In this document: positions 45,689 to 60,108 of the stretch, in pieces
Layout of the letters: every line of letters begins with the position of its first letter
Position numbering within the stretch: position 1 is the first letter of the stretch
Origin: Lithobates sylvaticus
Lineage: Eukaryota > Chordata > Amphibia > Anura > Ranidae
Length of the DNA: 64,000 bases
NCBI GenBank assembly: GCA_028564925.1
Contig: CM053029.1
Span: forward strand, 433,081,893 to 433,145,892
Direction: 5' to 3'
Made by a program: the position numbers and the translations under genes
The notes under the pieces: generated by a model
The model's database searches: none
What the model was told of the DNA's origin: nothing
The model's input: only the letters and a program-made list of their open reading frames with translations

Positions 45689-46960
45689 TAAAACCGAGTT
45701 CTCCAGGCAGTGGTTCTCCTGAGGGGTACTGTATTTTATAATAGTTGGTGGGGCACAGTAATTATGATGGCTTGTGGTGAGGGGTGCCGTATTCTTACTA
45801 TTTGCATGATAAGATTATTTTATGGAATTTACAGTAATTGTATCTCTTTGGTATTGGGAGCATCTCTGCCCATCTCGATTAGGAAATGTGGCAGCATCTG
45901 CTCAGGAAACCTGAAAGATACACTGTTTGTGCATGATATGTTTTTTTCTATGGAAGCATATCTAATGGTTGTGGATTTACACATTTTGCTGTTCTGTTTT
46001 TGTGTGTTTTAGTTTTTCTATTGACCAAATAAATGAATTTTTATAAATAAATAAATAATATAAAAAAAAGTTAGGCTTGTTACCAGGGGCTAAAAATTGC
46101 TTAAAAATGCATCATGGACCTGAGCTATTCAAAAATTCAAGTATGAATAGGCTCAACGTTGCCTTCGATTAAATATATTTTTAGTGTGTTCTGAAGCCGT
46201 GTTAAGGCGCAAATGTATGCTTGCCTTAGAAAATTCTTGCCTATACTGTCGAGTTCTACTGGGCTCACTGACCTTGGTTGACAGCAGCGGGAGCCAATGG
46301 CCAATCAGGAGAAAGAGTCCCGGAAAGGCGATGCTCTTGTGCAACATTGCTGGATCGAGTTGGGGCTCAGGTAAGTATTAGGGGGGCTGTAGGGGGCTGC
46401 TGCATACAGAGGTTTTTTTTTAATCTTAAAGCGGTCCTGCACACATATCCGTATCTTTCGTTCTATCCTTTCTATGTCCTTTAAACAGTTCTAAATGGCT
46501 GTTTAATTATCATTCATTCTAGCGTACCTCTTATCTTTTTAAGATCTTTTGTATTCTCCCTGCGGCGGTGGGTAGTCTATATGCGGGTATCCGCATCATA
46601 TCCTGTGTAATTCGCAGTGTCTCCTGGGATCTCGTGTAATTAATCCCAGGAGTCACTGCGGAGGTCCGATGCGAAATCTCGCGTTATTTCAACGGGGTTG
46701 TCATGCCAACCTTTACGATTACGCCGCTCGTATCTGTGAAGCCACTGAGCATGCGCAGGAACCGGCAATGAATGCTGGTTCCTCAGAATCAAGGGAAGGA
46801 GGAAGTGATTGCTTGTGGGTTTCAAATGCCCACAAGCAAGATGACATCGGCCGAGAAGAGTTTTATATACTATCGTTTTGATCTAAAAACGGATGGCGAG
46901 AACGGGCAGCGTCAATCCAAGTAAGGAGATTATTAAAAAAAAAAAAAAAAATTAAAAAAA
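45689..46960. other. Unassigned DNA
   Basis: A segment at 45,700-45,810 resembles the 33-bp minisatellite unit (gaggggtgccgtattcttac), perhaps an older piece of the same repeat. A segment near 46,280 (ttgacagcagcgggagccaa) is shared with the MITE at 22,109. No gene seen. Confidence 0.4.
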
Positions 46961-46964
46961 AAAA

Positions 46965-47625
46965 CTTACCGTATATACTCGAGTATAGGCCGACCCGAAT
47001 ATAAGCCGAGGCACCTAATTTTACCACAAACAACTGGGAAAACTTATTGACTCGAGTATAAGCCTAGGGTGAGAAATGCGCAGCTACTGTAAGTGGAAAA
47101 GAGGGTCAACAATGCCCATTTGCAGCCTCACTGTGCCCATGCAGATGGACACAGTTGACCGATTTGGGGCCCTGTATCTCAGGGTCACTTAGTGCTAGGA
47201 ACCCCATCTTTAGATATGTTGTAGTGCTAATTCCACTGGGTTGAAATACAACATTTGGGGTTCCTAGCACCAAGTGTCCCCGAGATATGAGGCCCCAAAT
47301 TCGGGTCAGAAAATCTCAAGCACTTTTCTGCAGCAGAGAATGACATTTTCTGAACCGACTTTGGGGCCCTGTATCTCGGGGCCTCTTAGTGCTAGGAACC
47401 CCATCTTTGGATATGTTGTAGTGCTAGTTCAACTGGGTTTGAATGCCAAATTTGGGGTTCCTAGCTCCAAGTGTCCCCGAGATACGGGGCCCCAAAGTCG
47501 GGTCGGAATTTTTTTTTTTTTTTGCTGCAGAAAAGTGCTTGACTCGAGTATAAGCCGAGGGGGGCACTTTCAGCACAAAAAAATGTGCTGAAAAACTCGG
47601 CTTATACTCGAGTATATACGGTAAG
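46965..47625. mobile_element. MITE with TATACTCGAGTATA ends and tandem hairpin units
   Basis: The ends cttaccgtatatactcgagt and actcgagtatatacggtaag are inverted. Inside, two tandem units of about 195 bp (47,155-47,350; 47,352-47,510) are each palindromic, with arms around ggggccctgtatctcggggc and ctaggaaccccatctttg. Confidence 0.85.
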
Positions 47626-47705
47626 TCAGTGCAGAACCGCTTTAATTCTGTATTAAGATAATAAACCTTCTGCCTTTAGAACCACTTAAAGGCTCGGTTC
47701 ACATA

Positions 47706-48464
47706 CAGTGCCTTGAAAAAGTATTCATACCCCTTTGAAATTTTCCACATTTTGTCATGTTGCAACCAAAAATGTAAATGTCTTATGTGATGGACCAACA
47801 CAAAGTGGTGTAGTTAAGTGGAAGCAAAATAATGTTTTTTTTATTTATTTTTTTTTACAAATATGTGGCGTGCATTTGTATTCAGCCCCCCAGTCATACT
47901 TTGTAGAACCACTTTTCGCTGCAATTACTGCTTCACAGAACAGCTGTGTATTTATACTACGAGATAAAATTACACACAGGTGGACTCTTATTTACTAATT
48001 AGGTGACTTTTGAAGGCAATTGGTTCCACTAGATTTTAGTTAGGGGTATCACAGTAAGGCTGCATTCACACCTGAGCGTAGCGGTTTCAGGCAGAAAATC
48101 GCACAAGTTGCAGCGTTTTTGCGGCGGTTTTACCGCGATTCTCTGCGTTTTGCTGCGATTTTATGTAGCGCAAAAGGTCACCAATGTAAAAAGAAGAAAA
48201 ATGCCCAAATCTGCCCGATTCGAGCGACAAAAAAGGGTCCGGTCTTGTTTGAGCTTCAGGCGTTTTGGAGTGGAGATGTGAACCATCTCCATAGAGAATA
48301 ATGTATTTTTTTCCCCTCTAGCGTTTTGTAGCTTCAGGCGACAAAATGCTCAGGTGTGAATGCAGCCTAAAGGGGGCTGAATACAAATGCACACCACACT
48401 TTTCAGTTATTTGTAACATATTTTGAAAACCATTTATCATTTTCCTTCCAATTCACAATTGCAA
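47706..48464. mobile_element. Non-coding Tc1-type element, right end missing
   Basis: The left end (TA then cagtgccttgaaaaagtatt) is a known Tc1-type terminus. Later sequence (ggggctgaatacaaatgcac) matches the same family. The right inverted repeat is not found. It is split by a Harbinger-like MITE at 48,058-48,367. Confidence 0.75.
48058..48367. mobile_element. Harbinger-like MITE with a TAA duplication
   Basis: The ends ggctgcattcacacctgagc and caggtgtgaatgcagcc are inverted, flanked by TAA at 48,055-48,057 and 48,368-48,370. It sits inside the Tc1-type element. Confidence 0.85.
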
Positions 48465-49915
48465 ATCACTACATGAAAAAGAGGTTTTTCAAGTAAACTT
48501 ATATTCGATAGTGAAAAATAATTGTTTGTATTGCTATTACAACTCTGAGCCCACTCAGCATAATTGCCAATGTATTTACTCCATCAAGGCAGCCCAGATG
48601 CAACGCCAGTCATTGACATTCTTTAAATTGAAGTACAGTAGAAAATGTTCTGTTTTTATTTTTTGCAAGCTGCTTGGGTGGAGGAAATATGTCTGCATTA
48701 TGCTAGTCTGTGTGCAAGAGCCCTTAAACTGTAGAATGGTGAGCTAATCCCGAGAGCACACACACAAAATCAATACATGGAATTATGTGGAGTTCTTGTG
48801 TGTGACACAGTATAATGCTTGTTATGCTGTTCTGTAAAAGCAAACACATTATTGGTCATCGATTCATCAAACCTTTTCCCGGTCCATGTTTGTTTCTGGA
48901 ATTGTTTTGTCTTGGAAAACAGACTTTCTTCTGTTAATATACCTTAATGTAAAATGAAACCTGTAAATGGTAAGCTCAAAGTAATATTAAAGTCTTTTTT
49001 TTTTTTTTTAAATGAAAAGAGGTCATGCCTGCTCTGTGCAACAATTGCACAGAAAACACTATTGTCTGCTCTTCCGGCAACCCCCAGCTGGTGCTGTCAA
49101 CTTTTCCATGCTCCGGAGGCCACCTTAGCAAGCCATGTGCCATGGCGGAACCAGTGCGTACACACTCATGAGCTGGGCTGACCATAGACACACACATAGC
49201 AAGTAAGTCACATCCCCGCTCCCTCATCACAGAAGTTTGACCACAGCAGAGTCTTTGGCTCCCACTACCCTCAGTGTCTCTTGTGAGGTCAGGGAGTGAG
49301 GGGAGCGGTGCTGCAGCTGAGACTCTAAAGCAGTTACACAAGCCAGGTTGGTGTTTAGGGACGGATGGGCTTATGCCCAAAAAATTACCGCTTTCAAAGC
49401 GACCTTCCGATAATCTGATTTGTTAGTACACAGCTTTTAAGAGCCGATCACGACAGTTCATGCAAAATTACCTGAAAGGACAAGCACTAAAAATTTTCTC
49501 ATCCAATACCAGAACAAACCATTTCCGTTTTTAATCAGTACAGTATTCGTCCAGAAAAAATTGAGTGACCAAGACCGTGCATGCTCGGAAACAAAATAAT
49601 ACATTACATCATCGTGGGAAGCATTTTGCTGTCTTACGAGAATTTTTGTAACTCTTGTAACCTATTTGTTTTCGATATGAGACTAGCCAGCAAAAAGTCG
49701 ATCATTCGTCCAATATTCTTATCATGTGTATGAGGTTTAAGAAAGATAGATGGGTGTTTTAGGTGTTTAAACATTTAGACTTTAAAACCATTTGATATGA
49801 CAACTTGCTACACAGTGAAATACACTTGCATAGTGCCCACTGGTTTTCATGTCAACATTTGCGCCCCAGGATTATCTTATCTGAGAACCTTTATTACTAC
49901 AGGCGACCTAGCATT
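48465..49915. other. Unassigned DNA
   Basis: No gene or clear terminal repeats recognised. A poly-T at 48,994-49,009 may be a decayed retroelement tail. Confidence 0.35.
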
Positions 49916-49919
49916 TTTC

Positions 49920-50898
49920 CTAAAGTGTTACTCCGCTTTTGTGAAAAGAAAATATAGGGGGAAAAAAATATATAGGCTATACAATTGCCACACAAGCCAT
50001 ATGCCATTGAATATGATTAAAAATTACCTTTCCTTTTTAAAATTTCAAAACTACCAATTTCTCTAAAATCAAATGCAGGACAGCCCCAGAAATGTAATTT
50101 CCTGCTTGGGTGAAAAACTCTGCCACAAGGTACAAGTCAGGTTTTAGGCATCCTCTGCAACAGGAATAATTTTTGGTGAGTAACTCGCTAATGTTTAATT
50201 ACTTCTAAACTGATGAAGACACTGCAACATTTCTCATCAGAATCACTGAAGTGCATCAGCTGATTTAAAGAGGAACTGCAGTCTGCTCACATAATTTGTA
50301 ATAAAAAAATCTTTGCCATTTTGAAGCTTCCCTCCAACCACTTTGCATATTTTATATATACTCTGATTCTGTACTTGCCAAATATGCTGCAGAAATCTCC
50401 CTCCACTGAGTCTGGCTGCAACCATTTTAACCGTGGTCAGCTGAAGCTGCTGCATTTTCACTTACTGGATTTACACAGAGGCACACCTGCAAGCGCTCAT
50501 TGGCCCTCTTATGACTCATCCCCCCTTCCTTCCTGGCAAACTCTCATGAGAGGGAGAGAGAGCTGTGCATGATGTCATAAGCCTAGGCTAATGACAAGAA
50601 AGAGGAAGTGGGCTGTAAAGGGTATTTACTGGCAGAAAAAAGTTTTACTATCCAAAGTTAAAACAGCAAGGGCAGAAGATTTAATGGATGGAAAGATGAT
50701 AAAATGACTGAAATTAGTCACTCCCATTCAGAAATGGTATCCAAAGACAAAAAATAGAACAAAATGTTTTTTCTTCAGAGCAGAAACTGGTAGGAATCTG
50801 CAACAAAGTTTGTATTAAAATCCTTGCTATGTAAATTGATCACTCAGTGGGGATTGTTTTTTTTTTTTTTTCTCAACTAAAGTTAAGGTACTCTTTTT
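49920..50898. mobile_element. Second copy of the 5,591 MITE family, interrupted
   Basis: The left end taaagtgttactccgctttt and the right end aactaaagttaaggtactct are inverted. The match to the copy at 5,591 breaks at about 50,263 and resumes at about 50,849 (ggattgtttttttt then ctcaac). A separate MITE beginning TTTAAAGAGGAACTGCAGTC therefore occupies 50,263-50,848. Confidence 0.65.
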
Positions 50899-51059
50899 AA
50901 CCCAATTTTATGCAGACCAGCGAGTCCCAAATAGACCCATCATACCTTAAAGCGGCCTTTTTCAACCAGGGTGCCTTCTGGGTTCTTCAGGGGTGCCTTG
51001 GCAAAATGCCTAAAAACCTTCTGGTTTAGGGTTCATGCATGTGCTCCCCCCAACACTCC

Positions 51060-51075
51060 CCCCCCCCCCCCCGCC
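51060..51075 (+). repeat. Poly-C tract
   Basis: A run of about 14 C interrupts a fragment of the hAT-type repeat also seen at 43,949. Confidence 0.7.
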
Positions 51076-51268
51076 GACATCCACGGTGATTGTAGTAAGT
51101 CCTGACCTTTGATTCATGGGCCGGCATCTGCTAATGATTGTACACAGTACAGTGACAATGTATAGTGTTGTCACTGGTGATGTCTGTTCCCTTCAGTTAG
51201 TGTCAGATTACCCACAGCACCGTCGCTGTCCCATTATATAGTAAGCTACTGATCACTGCCATTAGTTG

Positions 51269-51292
51269 TGTGTGTGTGTGTGTGTGTGTGTG
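51269..51292 (+). repeat. (GT)n microsatellite
   Basis: About 12 GT units directly at the 3' end of the LINE to the right. Confidence 0.9.
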
Positions 51293-51296
51293 TATG

Positions 51297-53360
51297 AATG
51301 AAAAGATTTGTATAGCGCTGCAACTGCGAACTGAATCGCCTCGAGGCGCTTGATCCGAACTGGGTTGATTCCTTCTTAGAAGAGGTGGGTCTTAAGTTTT
51401 TTCCTGAAGGTCCGATGGTCTTTTTCTAAGCGGATGTTCGTAGGTAGAGCGTTCCATAGCCTTGGTCCTTGGACTGCAAATCTTCGTTCTCCCCTTGATT
51501 TGTACCGGGACTTGGGGACGAGGAGGAGATTTTGGTCGTTAGATCGGAGGTTGCGATTGGGAGTGTAGTGTTGTATTTTTTCGCATAAGTATTGAGGAGC
51601 ATCTCCTTGTGTGCATTTGTGGGTCAGGCAGAGGGTCTTGAATGTGATCCTATCCTTTACGGTTAGCCAATGGAGGGTCCTCAGGGATGGGGAGATGGAT
51701 TCCCATGGTTTTTTTCCTGTGACTAGTCTTGCTGCCATGTTTTGAACGACTTGTAGGCGTGCAATCTGGAATTTAGGTAGTCCTATGTAGAGGGAGTTTG
51801 CGTAGTCGAGTCGAGAGTTGATGATTGTTCCTACCACTATGGCTTTGTCCTTTTCTGGGATGAAGGGGATGAGTCTACGCAGCAGGCGTAGAAGGTGGTA
51901 GGATCCGCTGACTACTGATCCTATTTGTGCATCCATTGACATTTCAGAATCGAAAGGGACTCCGAGACTTTTTGCTTTTAAGCTTAGAGGGATGGTCTGT
52001 CCAAGGATGGTGGGCGGAGTCCATGGTGTCGTAGATTTAGTTTTCCGGTTTGCATTTAGAAGAAGTTTGAGGGAGTTAGTGGACATCCAGTCGTCTATTG
52101 ATGCCAGGCATTTTTCCAATTCCTGATATTGGTCTTTTTGTCCGGGGATCCGAAGGTAGAGTTGAGTATCATCTGCGTATGAATGGAAGCATAGGTCTGA
52201 TTTTCTGATGATTTTAAGAAGTGGACGGATGTAAATGTTAAAGAGCACGGGTGATAAAGGTGATCCTTGAGGGACTCCATAGGAGACTGCGCGAGATTCA
52301 CTGGTGAAGGCTCCAAGTTTCACTGTCTGTGACCGATTTCTTAAGAAGGAAGTGAACCATAATAAGTCTGAGTCTGTGACTCCTGCTACTTCTTTTGAGG
52401 CGGGTGAGTAAAGTGCTGTGATCCAGTGTGTCAAATGCTGCACTAAGGTCCAGGAGTACCAGGAGACACGATTCTCCGTCATCTGCTGCTTCCAAGGCAT
52501 CATCCCATATTTTGAGGAGTGCTGTTTCTGTGCCATGGCCCGGGCGGAAGCCTGATTGCAGAGGGTCCAGGAGATTGTGTGTGTGTGTCCAGATGGGGTT
52601 GTAGCTGTTGTACCACTACTTTCTCCATAATCTTGGAGATGGTGCTCAGGCTAGTTATCGGTCTTCGGTGGTTAGGGTTTCTTGGGTCCAAGTTGGGTTT
52701 CTTTAGGAGGGGTTTGACTATGCCTTGTTTGAGGGAGTTAGGAACAATTCCTTCTTTGAATGACTGATTAATGAGTAGCGTTATAGTAGGTGCCAAGATG
52801 TCAGAGCATTCTTTCAGAAGTTTTGTGGGGATGATATCATTGGGTGATGTGCTGTCCCGGAGGCTTCTGATGATATTTTTAGTGGTGTCTATGGCGATCG
52901 GGGTCAGCGAAAAGTTTGGTTTTGAATGTTGTTTGAATCGGTTTCCTCTTTTTGGATGTGGTCGATTGTATTTTTCTGTTGGATTTTTTCCCGAATGCTG
53001 TCGATTTTGTCGATAAAAAAATCTGATAACTCGTTGCAAAATTCTTGAGTTTCGTTAGTGGGGGCTCTAAGCAGGTAGGGTTCATAGTCTGGGCGACTAG
53101 CTTGAATAGTTCACGAGGGCGGTTTAGGGCTTTTGTGATGGTGTTTGAGAAGTGTTCTTTTTTAGCTTTGAAGATAGCTTTGTGATATTTCATTGTGAGA
53201 GTATTGTAGTTTGTGTGGTTTTCCTTTGAAGAGTTTCTTCTCCAGGTTCTTTCAGCTCTTCTGCGTTCCTGCTTCAGTAGAGTAAGAGTTCCATTAAACC
53301 ATCCAGAATTTCTCTTGCGGATGAGTGTTCTGCGTTTCGACCATACACTGTACAATCTCT
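51297..53360 (-). mobile_element. L2/CR1-type LINE, 5'-truncated
   Basis: A minus-strand reverse transcriptase remnant without the endonuclease. Linker WFNGTLTLLKQERRRAE is near 53,290. The RT fingers region SLKQGIVKPLLKKPNLDPRN is near 52,690. The frame 51,376-52,536 (386 aa) carries GVPQGSPLSPVLFNIYIRPL, the catalytic box HSYADDTQLYL, LIPFIPEKDKAI and the C-terminal RLQVVQNMAARLVTGKK. About three frameshifts separate the segments (near 53,040, 52,540 and 52,400). The 3' end abuts a (GT)n tract. Confidence 0.88.
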
Positions 53361-53663
53361 TTTAAAGTGGATCTTCAGTCCCACTCTGGACAGTTTCTTG
53401 CCCCTCTAGTGCCGGGTAGATGTTCCGTTGGAAGAGCCAGTTGGCACATCTGCCCACACACAAGGACTAGAAAGGATTTGCGCACAAGTGGGAACTCTGC
53501 AGACCCCGACATAAAGGGGAACTCTAAAGTAAAGGGCAATGCTGCAGAGAGCAGACTCTGATGTAAGTGGAAACTCTAAAGGGAAAACGCTGCAGACTCT
53601 GATGTAAGGGACAACTTTGTGGACTGTGATGTAAAGGGGAGCTCTGTAGTCTGATGCTTTATG
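53361..53663. other. Unassigned DNA
   Basis: Short imperfect repeats (ctctaaagt, gcagactctgatgtaa) at 53,500-53,650 resemble a decayed minisatellite. No gene. Confidence 0.35.
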
Positions 53664-54498
53664 TTAACCGCTTCAGCCCAAGAAGATTTTACCCCCTTCC
53701 TGACCAGAGCACTTTTTGCGATTCGGCACTGCGTCGATTTAACTAACAATTACGCGGTCGTGTGACGTTGCACCTAAACAAAATTGACGTCCTTTTTTTC
53801 CCACAAATAGAGCTTTCTTTTGGTGGTATTTTTATTTTTTGAGCTATAAACAAAAAAATAAGTGACAATTTTGAAAAAAATCGCATTATTTTTTGCAATA
53901 ATAAATATCCCCTAAAAATATATAACATTTTTTTTTTTTTCCTCAGTTTAGGCCAATATGTATTCTTCTACATATTTTTGGTAAAAAAAATCGCAATAAG
54001 CGTATATTGATTGGTTTGCCAAAAGTTATAGCGTCTACAAAATAGGGGATAGTTTTATGGCATTTTTATTATAATTTTAATTTTTTACTAGTAAGGGCAG
54101 CGATCTGGGTTTTTTATTTTTTTTGGGACTGCGACATTATGGCAGACACATCAGACAATTTTGGGACCATTGGCATTAATACAGCGATCAATGCTATAAA
54201 AGTGTCGCTGGCAGTGAAGAGGCTAACACTAGGGGGCGATCAAGGGGTTAATGTGTTCCCTAGTGTGTGCTCTAACTGAAGGGGGGGAGGGCACTGTGCA
54301 GGGGAGATGACAGATTGCTGTTCATACTCTGTATGAACAGATGATTTGTGTGTTCTCCCCTCAGAAAACCGGAAACTGTGTTTACACACACAGATCCCGA
54401 TTCTCCGTGTGCCAGCGGCACTCGCAGCGGCGTGTGGGGGTGTGGCACGCATGCCCCCTAGTGGCCACAGGGCGAGGTGATGTTACCTAACGTGGTTT
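53664..54498. mobile_element. TTAA-flanked element, copy 4
   Basis: Starts TTAACCGCTTCAGCCC and matches copies 1 and 5 through the segments tagagctttcttttggtgg, atgtattcttctacatattt and tgtttacacacacagatccc. The right end is decayed near 54,498. Confidence 0.8.
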
Positions 54499-55862
54499 GG
54501 TGTTGAGGCTAAATAATAAAATTTTAGCTCATCTGACCATAACACCTTTTTCCATGTGGCCTCAGAATCTTCAAGGTGCGTTTTGAGGTGGTCAGATGAG
54601 ATCTGCTTTCCAAATCTACAGCTGTGGAAAGTTTTGTGGACTTAGCCCTATGTGAGCATGACATACTGTACTTTTCTCCAGCCTTTGTTTTCCCTAAAAG
54701 GTTAATACTGTACAAAAATAAGTGCTGTGTCACTAACAGCTTTGACATGCGTGCACTTTACAGTATCTGTTTCCACCTTCAGCGCAAGGTAGTTTTCCTT
54801 CTGTTGCTTTATTTTCAAGGTTCATGCGGTCTTCCTCAGTTTCTTGTTGCTGTCTACAGTGTCACAGTCAATCACCATTGGCCATATATCTTCTGGTTTA
54901 TAGGTACCCATGTTTCTCCTTGGTGTATTATTTGCATTGGCTCAGTTGTAGTGCAACATGTTGGATCCCACAAGCAAAGGATGCATTCCAGTGGGCCTCT
55001 CCAGCTCAAGATCATTTAACAGCTCCTGCAGTGTCTCTTCTCAAGCACCAGAAGCAGGCTGGGTCACAGTCCCTTGTTTGAGTCTACCTCTCCTCAGTGT
55101 CTTCCCTGGCTCCATCTGGCATGATTCCCTTCTCTGCATTATCCCGCAAGAAATGTTTTCGTAGTGGAGTCCCATAAATCTGTTTTTGATAAGTTTGTGT
55201 CTGAGAAACCTCAGTCTGCTGGTATAGTGCCCAAGCTTGAAGATCACATAATGGTTCTTATTGACTCAGTTTGCATATGTTTAAACTAGTATCTCTTATT
55301 TCTCCTGTTGCTAGTCTAGGCTTACTTAATGGTCCTAAGGGAGTAAAATTGTACATTCCCTGCTAAAAACGACTCTACTTGGTTACTGGACTACTCCTGA
55401 CAAGCTTGTCTCTCAATTTTTTCTTTGAAGCTCCATCTTGCCAGCCTGTCCTATCTGAGGTATGTGCAGGAAAAAGAGAGTTGGGCATCCTGGGTCTCGA
55501 GGGCACACAGGCTTATTTATGGCTAGGCAGAGCATCCGTGTGCCGCGGTTTTTGATTAGTGGATGCAGAGGCATCACTTCCTGGCTTGGTGACATCGTCG
55601 CAGATGCAAATTCCAGTCTCTTTAGTGGCACAGGCAGGTAGATAGAAGGCAGCAGGTGCTTTGAGCTCCGTGGTTCCCAGCAGAGACTGTGGTGTGGGGC
55701 TTCCAGGGCTACATTAATGTATTTGCTACTTCTCAGGTGGTGAACACTGGCTCAAAGGAATGAACATCGGTCTGTAAATAAGGGCCTTTTTCCGACGCTT
55801 GTTGCTTACAAGTTAAAATCTGTATTTTTTTTTTTTTGCTAGAAAATTACTTAGGACCCCCA

Positions 55863-55919
<57 letters not shown>

Positions 55920-56109
55920 TACACTTTTTTTTTTTAGCCGAGACCCTAGAGAATAAAATGGCAGTTGTTTCAATATTTTTTGTCAAACTGTATTTGCGCA
56001 GCCGGGAAAAAATACACTTTATTGAATAAAAAAAAATCCTAAACAGTAAAGTTAGCCCAATTTTTTTGTATAATGTGAAAGATGTTACGCCCCAAGAATC
56101 GTGATCTTC
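54499..56109. other. Unassigned DNA with a possible Tc1 scrap
   Basis: 54,525-54,620 (ctcatctgaccataacacct) resembles an antisense piece of a Tc1 transposase, at low confidence. The remainder to 55,870 has no recognised gene. A (TA)n(CA)n microsatellite lies at 55,868-55,920. Confidence 0.35.
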
Positions 56110-56114
56110 TAAGC

Positions 56115-56770
56115 AACAAAAATTGAGATTCTCATGTGGACGAGGAGGCATGGTTTGCAGTGTCTGCTCTAATTCATCTCAAACGTGTTCTATCGGGTTG
56201 AGGTCAAGACTTTGTGCAGGCCAGTCATGTTCCTCCACTCCAAACTCCCTCATCCATGTCTTTTATAGACCTTGCTTTGTGCACGGTCATTTTGGAACAG
56301 GAAGGGGCCATCCCGGAACTGTTCCCACAAAGTTGGCAGCATGAAATGGTCTAATGTCTTGGTATGCTGGCTCCTTAAGAGTTCCCTTCACCCGAACTAA
56401 GGGGTCAAGCCCAGCTCTAGAAAAGCAACCCAACACCATTATTCCTCCTCTACCAAATAATTGGGACCAATGCACAAAGCAAGGTCCATAAAGACATGAA
56501 TGACGTGTTTGGGTAGGAGGAACTTGACTGGTCTGCACAGAGTCTTGACCTCTACCCGATAGGACACCTTTAAAATTAATTAGAGCGGAGACTGCGCCTG
56601 ACCTCACAAATGCGCTTCTGGAAGAATGGTCAAACATTCCCATAGACACACTCCTAAACCTTGTGGACAGCCTTCCCAGAAGAGTTGAAGCTGTGATAGC
56701 TGCAATGGGTGGGCCAACTCAATATTGGACTAAGACTGGGGTGCCAGTGTAAAGGCAGGCATCACAATAA
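56115..56770. mobile_element. Two Tc1-like transposase fragments, head to head
   Basis: 56,115-56,455 is antisense: its reverse complement reads FRDGPFLFQNDRAQSKVYK, the second catalytic Asp region. 56,456-56,770 is sense, from tgcacaaagcaaggtccata through LDWSAQS-like and the C-terminus (LVDSLPRRVEAVIA). The shared segment gcacaaagcaaggtc appears on both sides in opposite orientation. Both are broken. Confidence 0.7.
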
Positions 56771-56783
56771 TTTTGGTAATCTA

Positions 56784-56785
<2 letters not shown>

Positions 56786-56826
<41 letters not shown>
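56786..56826 (+). repeat. (TG)n microsatellite
   Basis: About 16 TG units followed by tatatata, directly before the next Tc1 element. Confidence 0.9.
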
Positions 56827-58710
<1,884 letters not shown>

Positions 58711-59066
58711 GGACAAGAGGATGACAGAACCACTGATGGCGCCACTATTTGTTAATTAATACAGACCCAATGCCACTCGCCCTAATCGGGTGTTGCTGCC
58801 ATAGCCAAGCAAACTAGACTGAAGGAAAGGGTGGGGGAGACCTCAGATGAGGGAACGTTTATTCAATGTAAAGTTTATTCAATGTAAAGAATAAAACCAT
58901 AGCTAAGAATTCTGAGAAATCGGCTTACATCTACACTAGTTATAGTTTATAAAGTCCCACACTGCTGATATAGTGTGGTATACAGACATGTAAAAACAGC
59001 TAACTAAACAAATAACAAAAGGTCCAGACACCAAATTGCCATACACACAGAGGTCGTAAATACCAC
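58711..59066. other. Unassigned DNA
   Basis: No gene. The duplicated phrase attcaatgtaaagtttattc near 58,860-58,885 is a short local tandem. Confidence 0.35.
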
Positions 59067-59507
59067 TTAAAGCGGAGTTCTGCTAAAAAAAATTTTTTTT
59101 TTTAAAGTCAGCAGCTACAAATACTGCAGCTGCTGACTTTTAATAACTGGACACTTTCCTGTCTCAGGGTCCAGCGATGCAGGGGAGTGAAGCCCCGCTA
59201 GTCTCCCCGTCCCCCTCCTCTATGCGGCGCCGGCATTGTAAGTATAGGCGCTCGGCTGTGGCTTCACAGCCGGGCACCCACTGCGCATGCCTGAGCCGCG
59301 CTGTGACTGGTCGGGCAATCATCTGGGACCTGTGACTTGTCCCAGATGATTGCTGAGTGGGAGGGGGGAGAGGTGATCTCCCTTCCGGTGCCGCAGTGCG
59401 CTGGTAGGAAGTGGGAGCTGGGGCCCACTGAAAAAAGTGTACTGGCATGTCAGGGGGTCACCTCCCTTAAAGCGGAAGTTCCATTTTTGGGTGGAACTCC
59501 GCTTTAA
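59067..59507. mobile_element. TTAA-type MITE with AGCGGAGTTC ends
   Basis: TTAAAGCGGAGTTC at the left and GGAACTCCGCTTTAA (allowing one change) at the right, with TTAA at both edges (59,067-59,070; 59,504-59,507). The interior is GC-rich and non-coding. Confidence 0.82.
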
Positions 59508-60108
59508 TAGGTTAAGCTGAGAAAGGAATTCACCAATGAGGAATCCTGTTAAGGCGACCTATGTGCGTATGATATGGGAAAGCAGTGACTATAGCAAGCC
59601 TGTTTTATGTGCTAGGTGGGAGGTATCTAGTATTGGAGCTCCTGGTATGGGATCACAAGTTGTGGATCAATGCATACAGCCTCCGAGTTCATATAATTTG
59701 GAGCTGTATATACAGTGGTCAGATAAAGATGCATGGAAGTGACGTCTGTCACTTAAGTATGTCCTGCAAAAATTAGGTGATGGTTCTGCATCTAATAATA
59801 ACTAGATAGGTGCACCCAGGTTGCTGCTGAAATGGCTGCTGATCACTGATGGACAATAGATCTTTAGCCTCAAAATATGTGCACTGGAGCGACTGCTGAT
59901 TCCTAGGAGTGTTAAGTCTCAAGGTGAATGGAGATGTGCAATTATTCCAAATCACAAATTCACTGATATGCCAGAAGTAGTCATATATACAACCGTCACA
60001 CATAGATTTATAGATGTCAATAGCTAGCAATGCTAAGAGGTGCTGACCACAATAGAGCCAAGTCCCGCTTGATGAACAAATTGTATACATAGGAAAAAGG
60101 TTGGGAGT
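59508..60108. other. Unassigned DNA
   Basis: No recognisable gene, transposase or terminal repeats. Confidence 0.35.
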
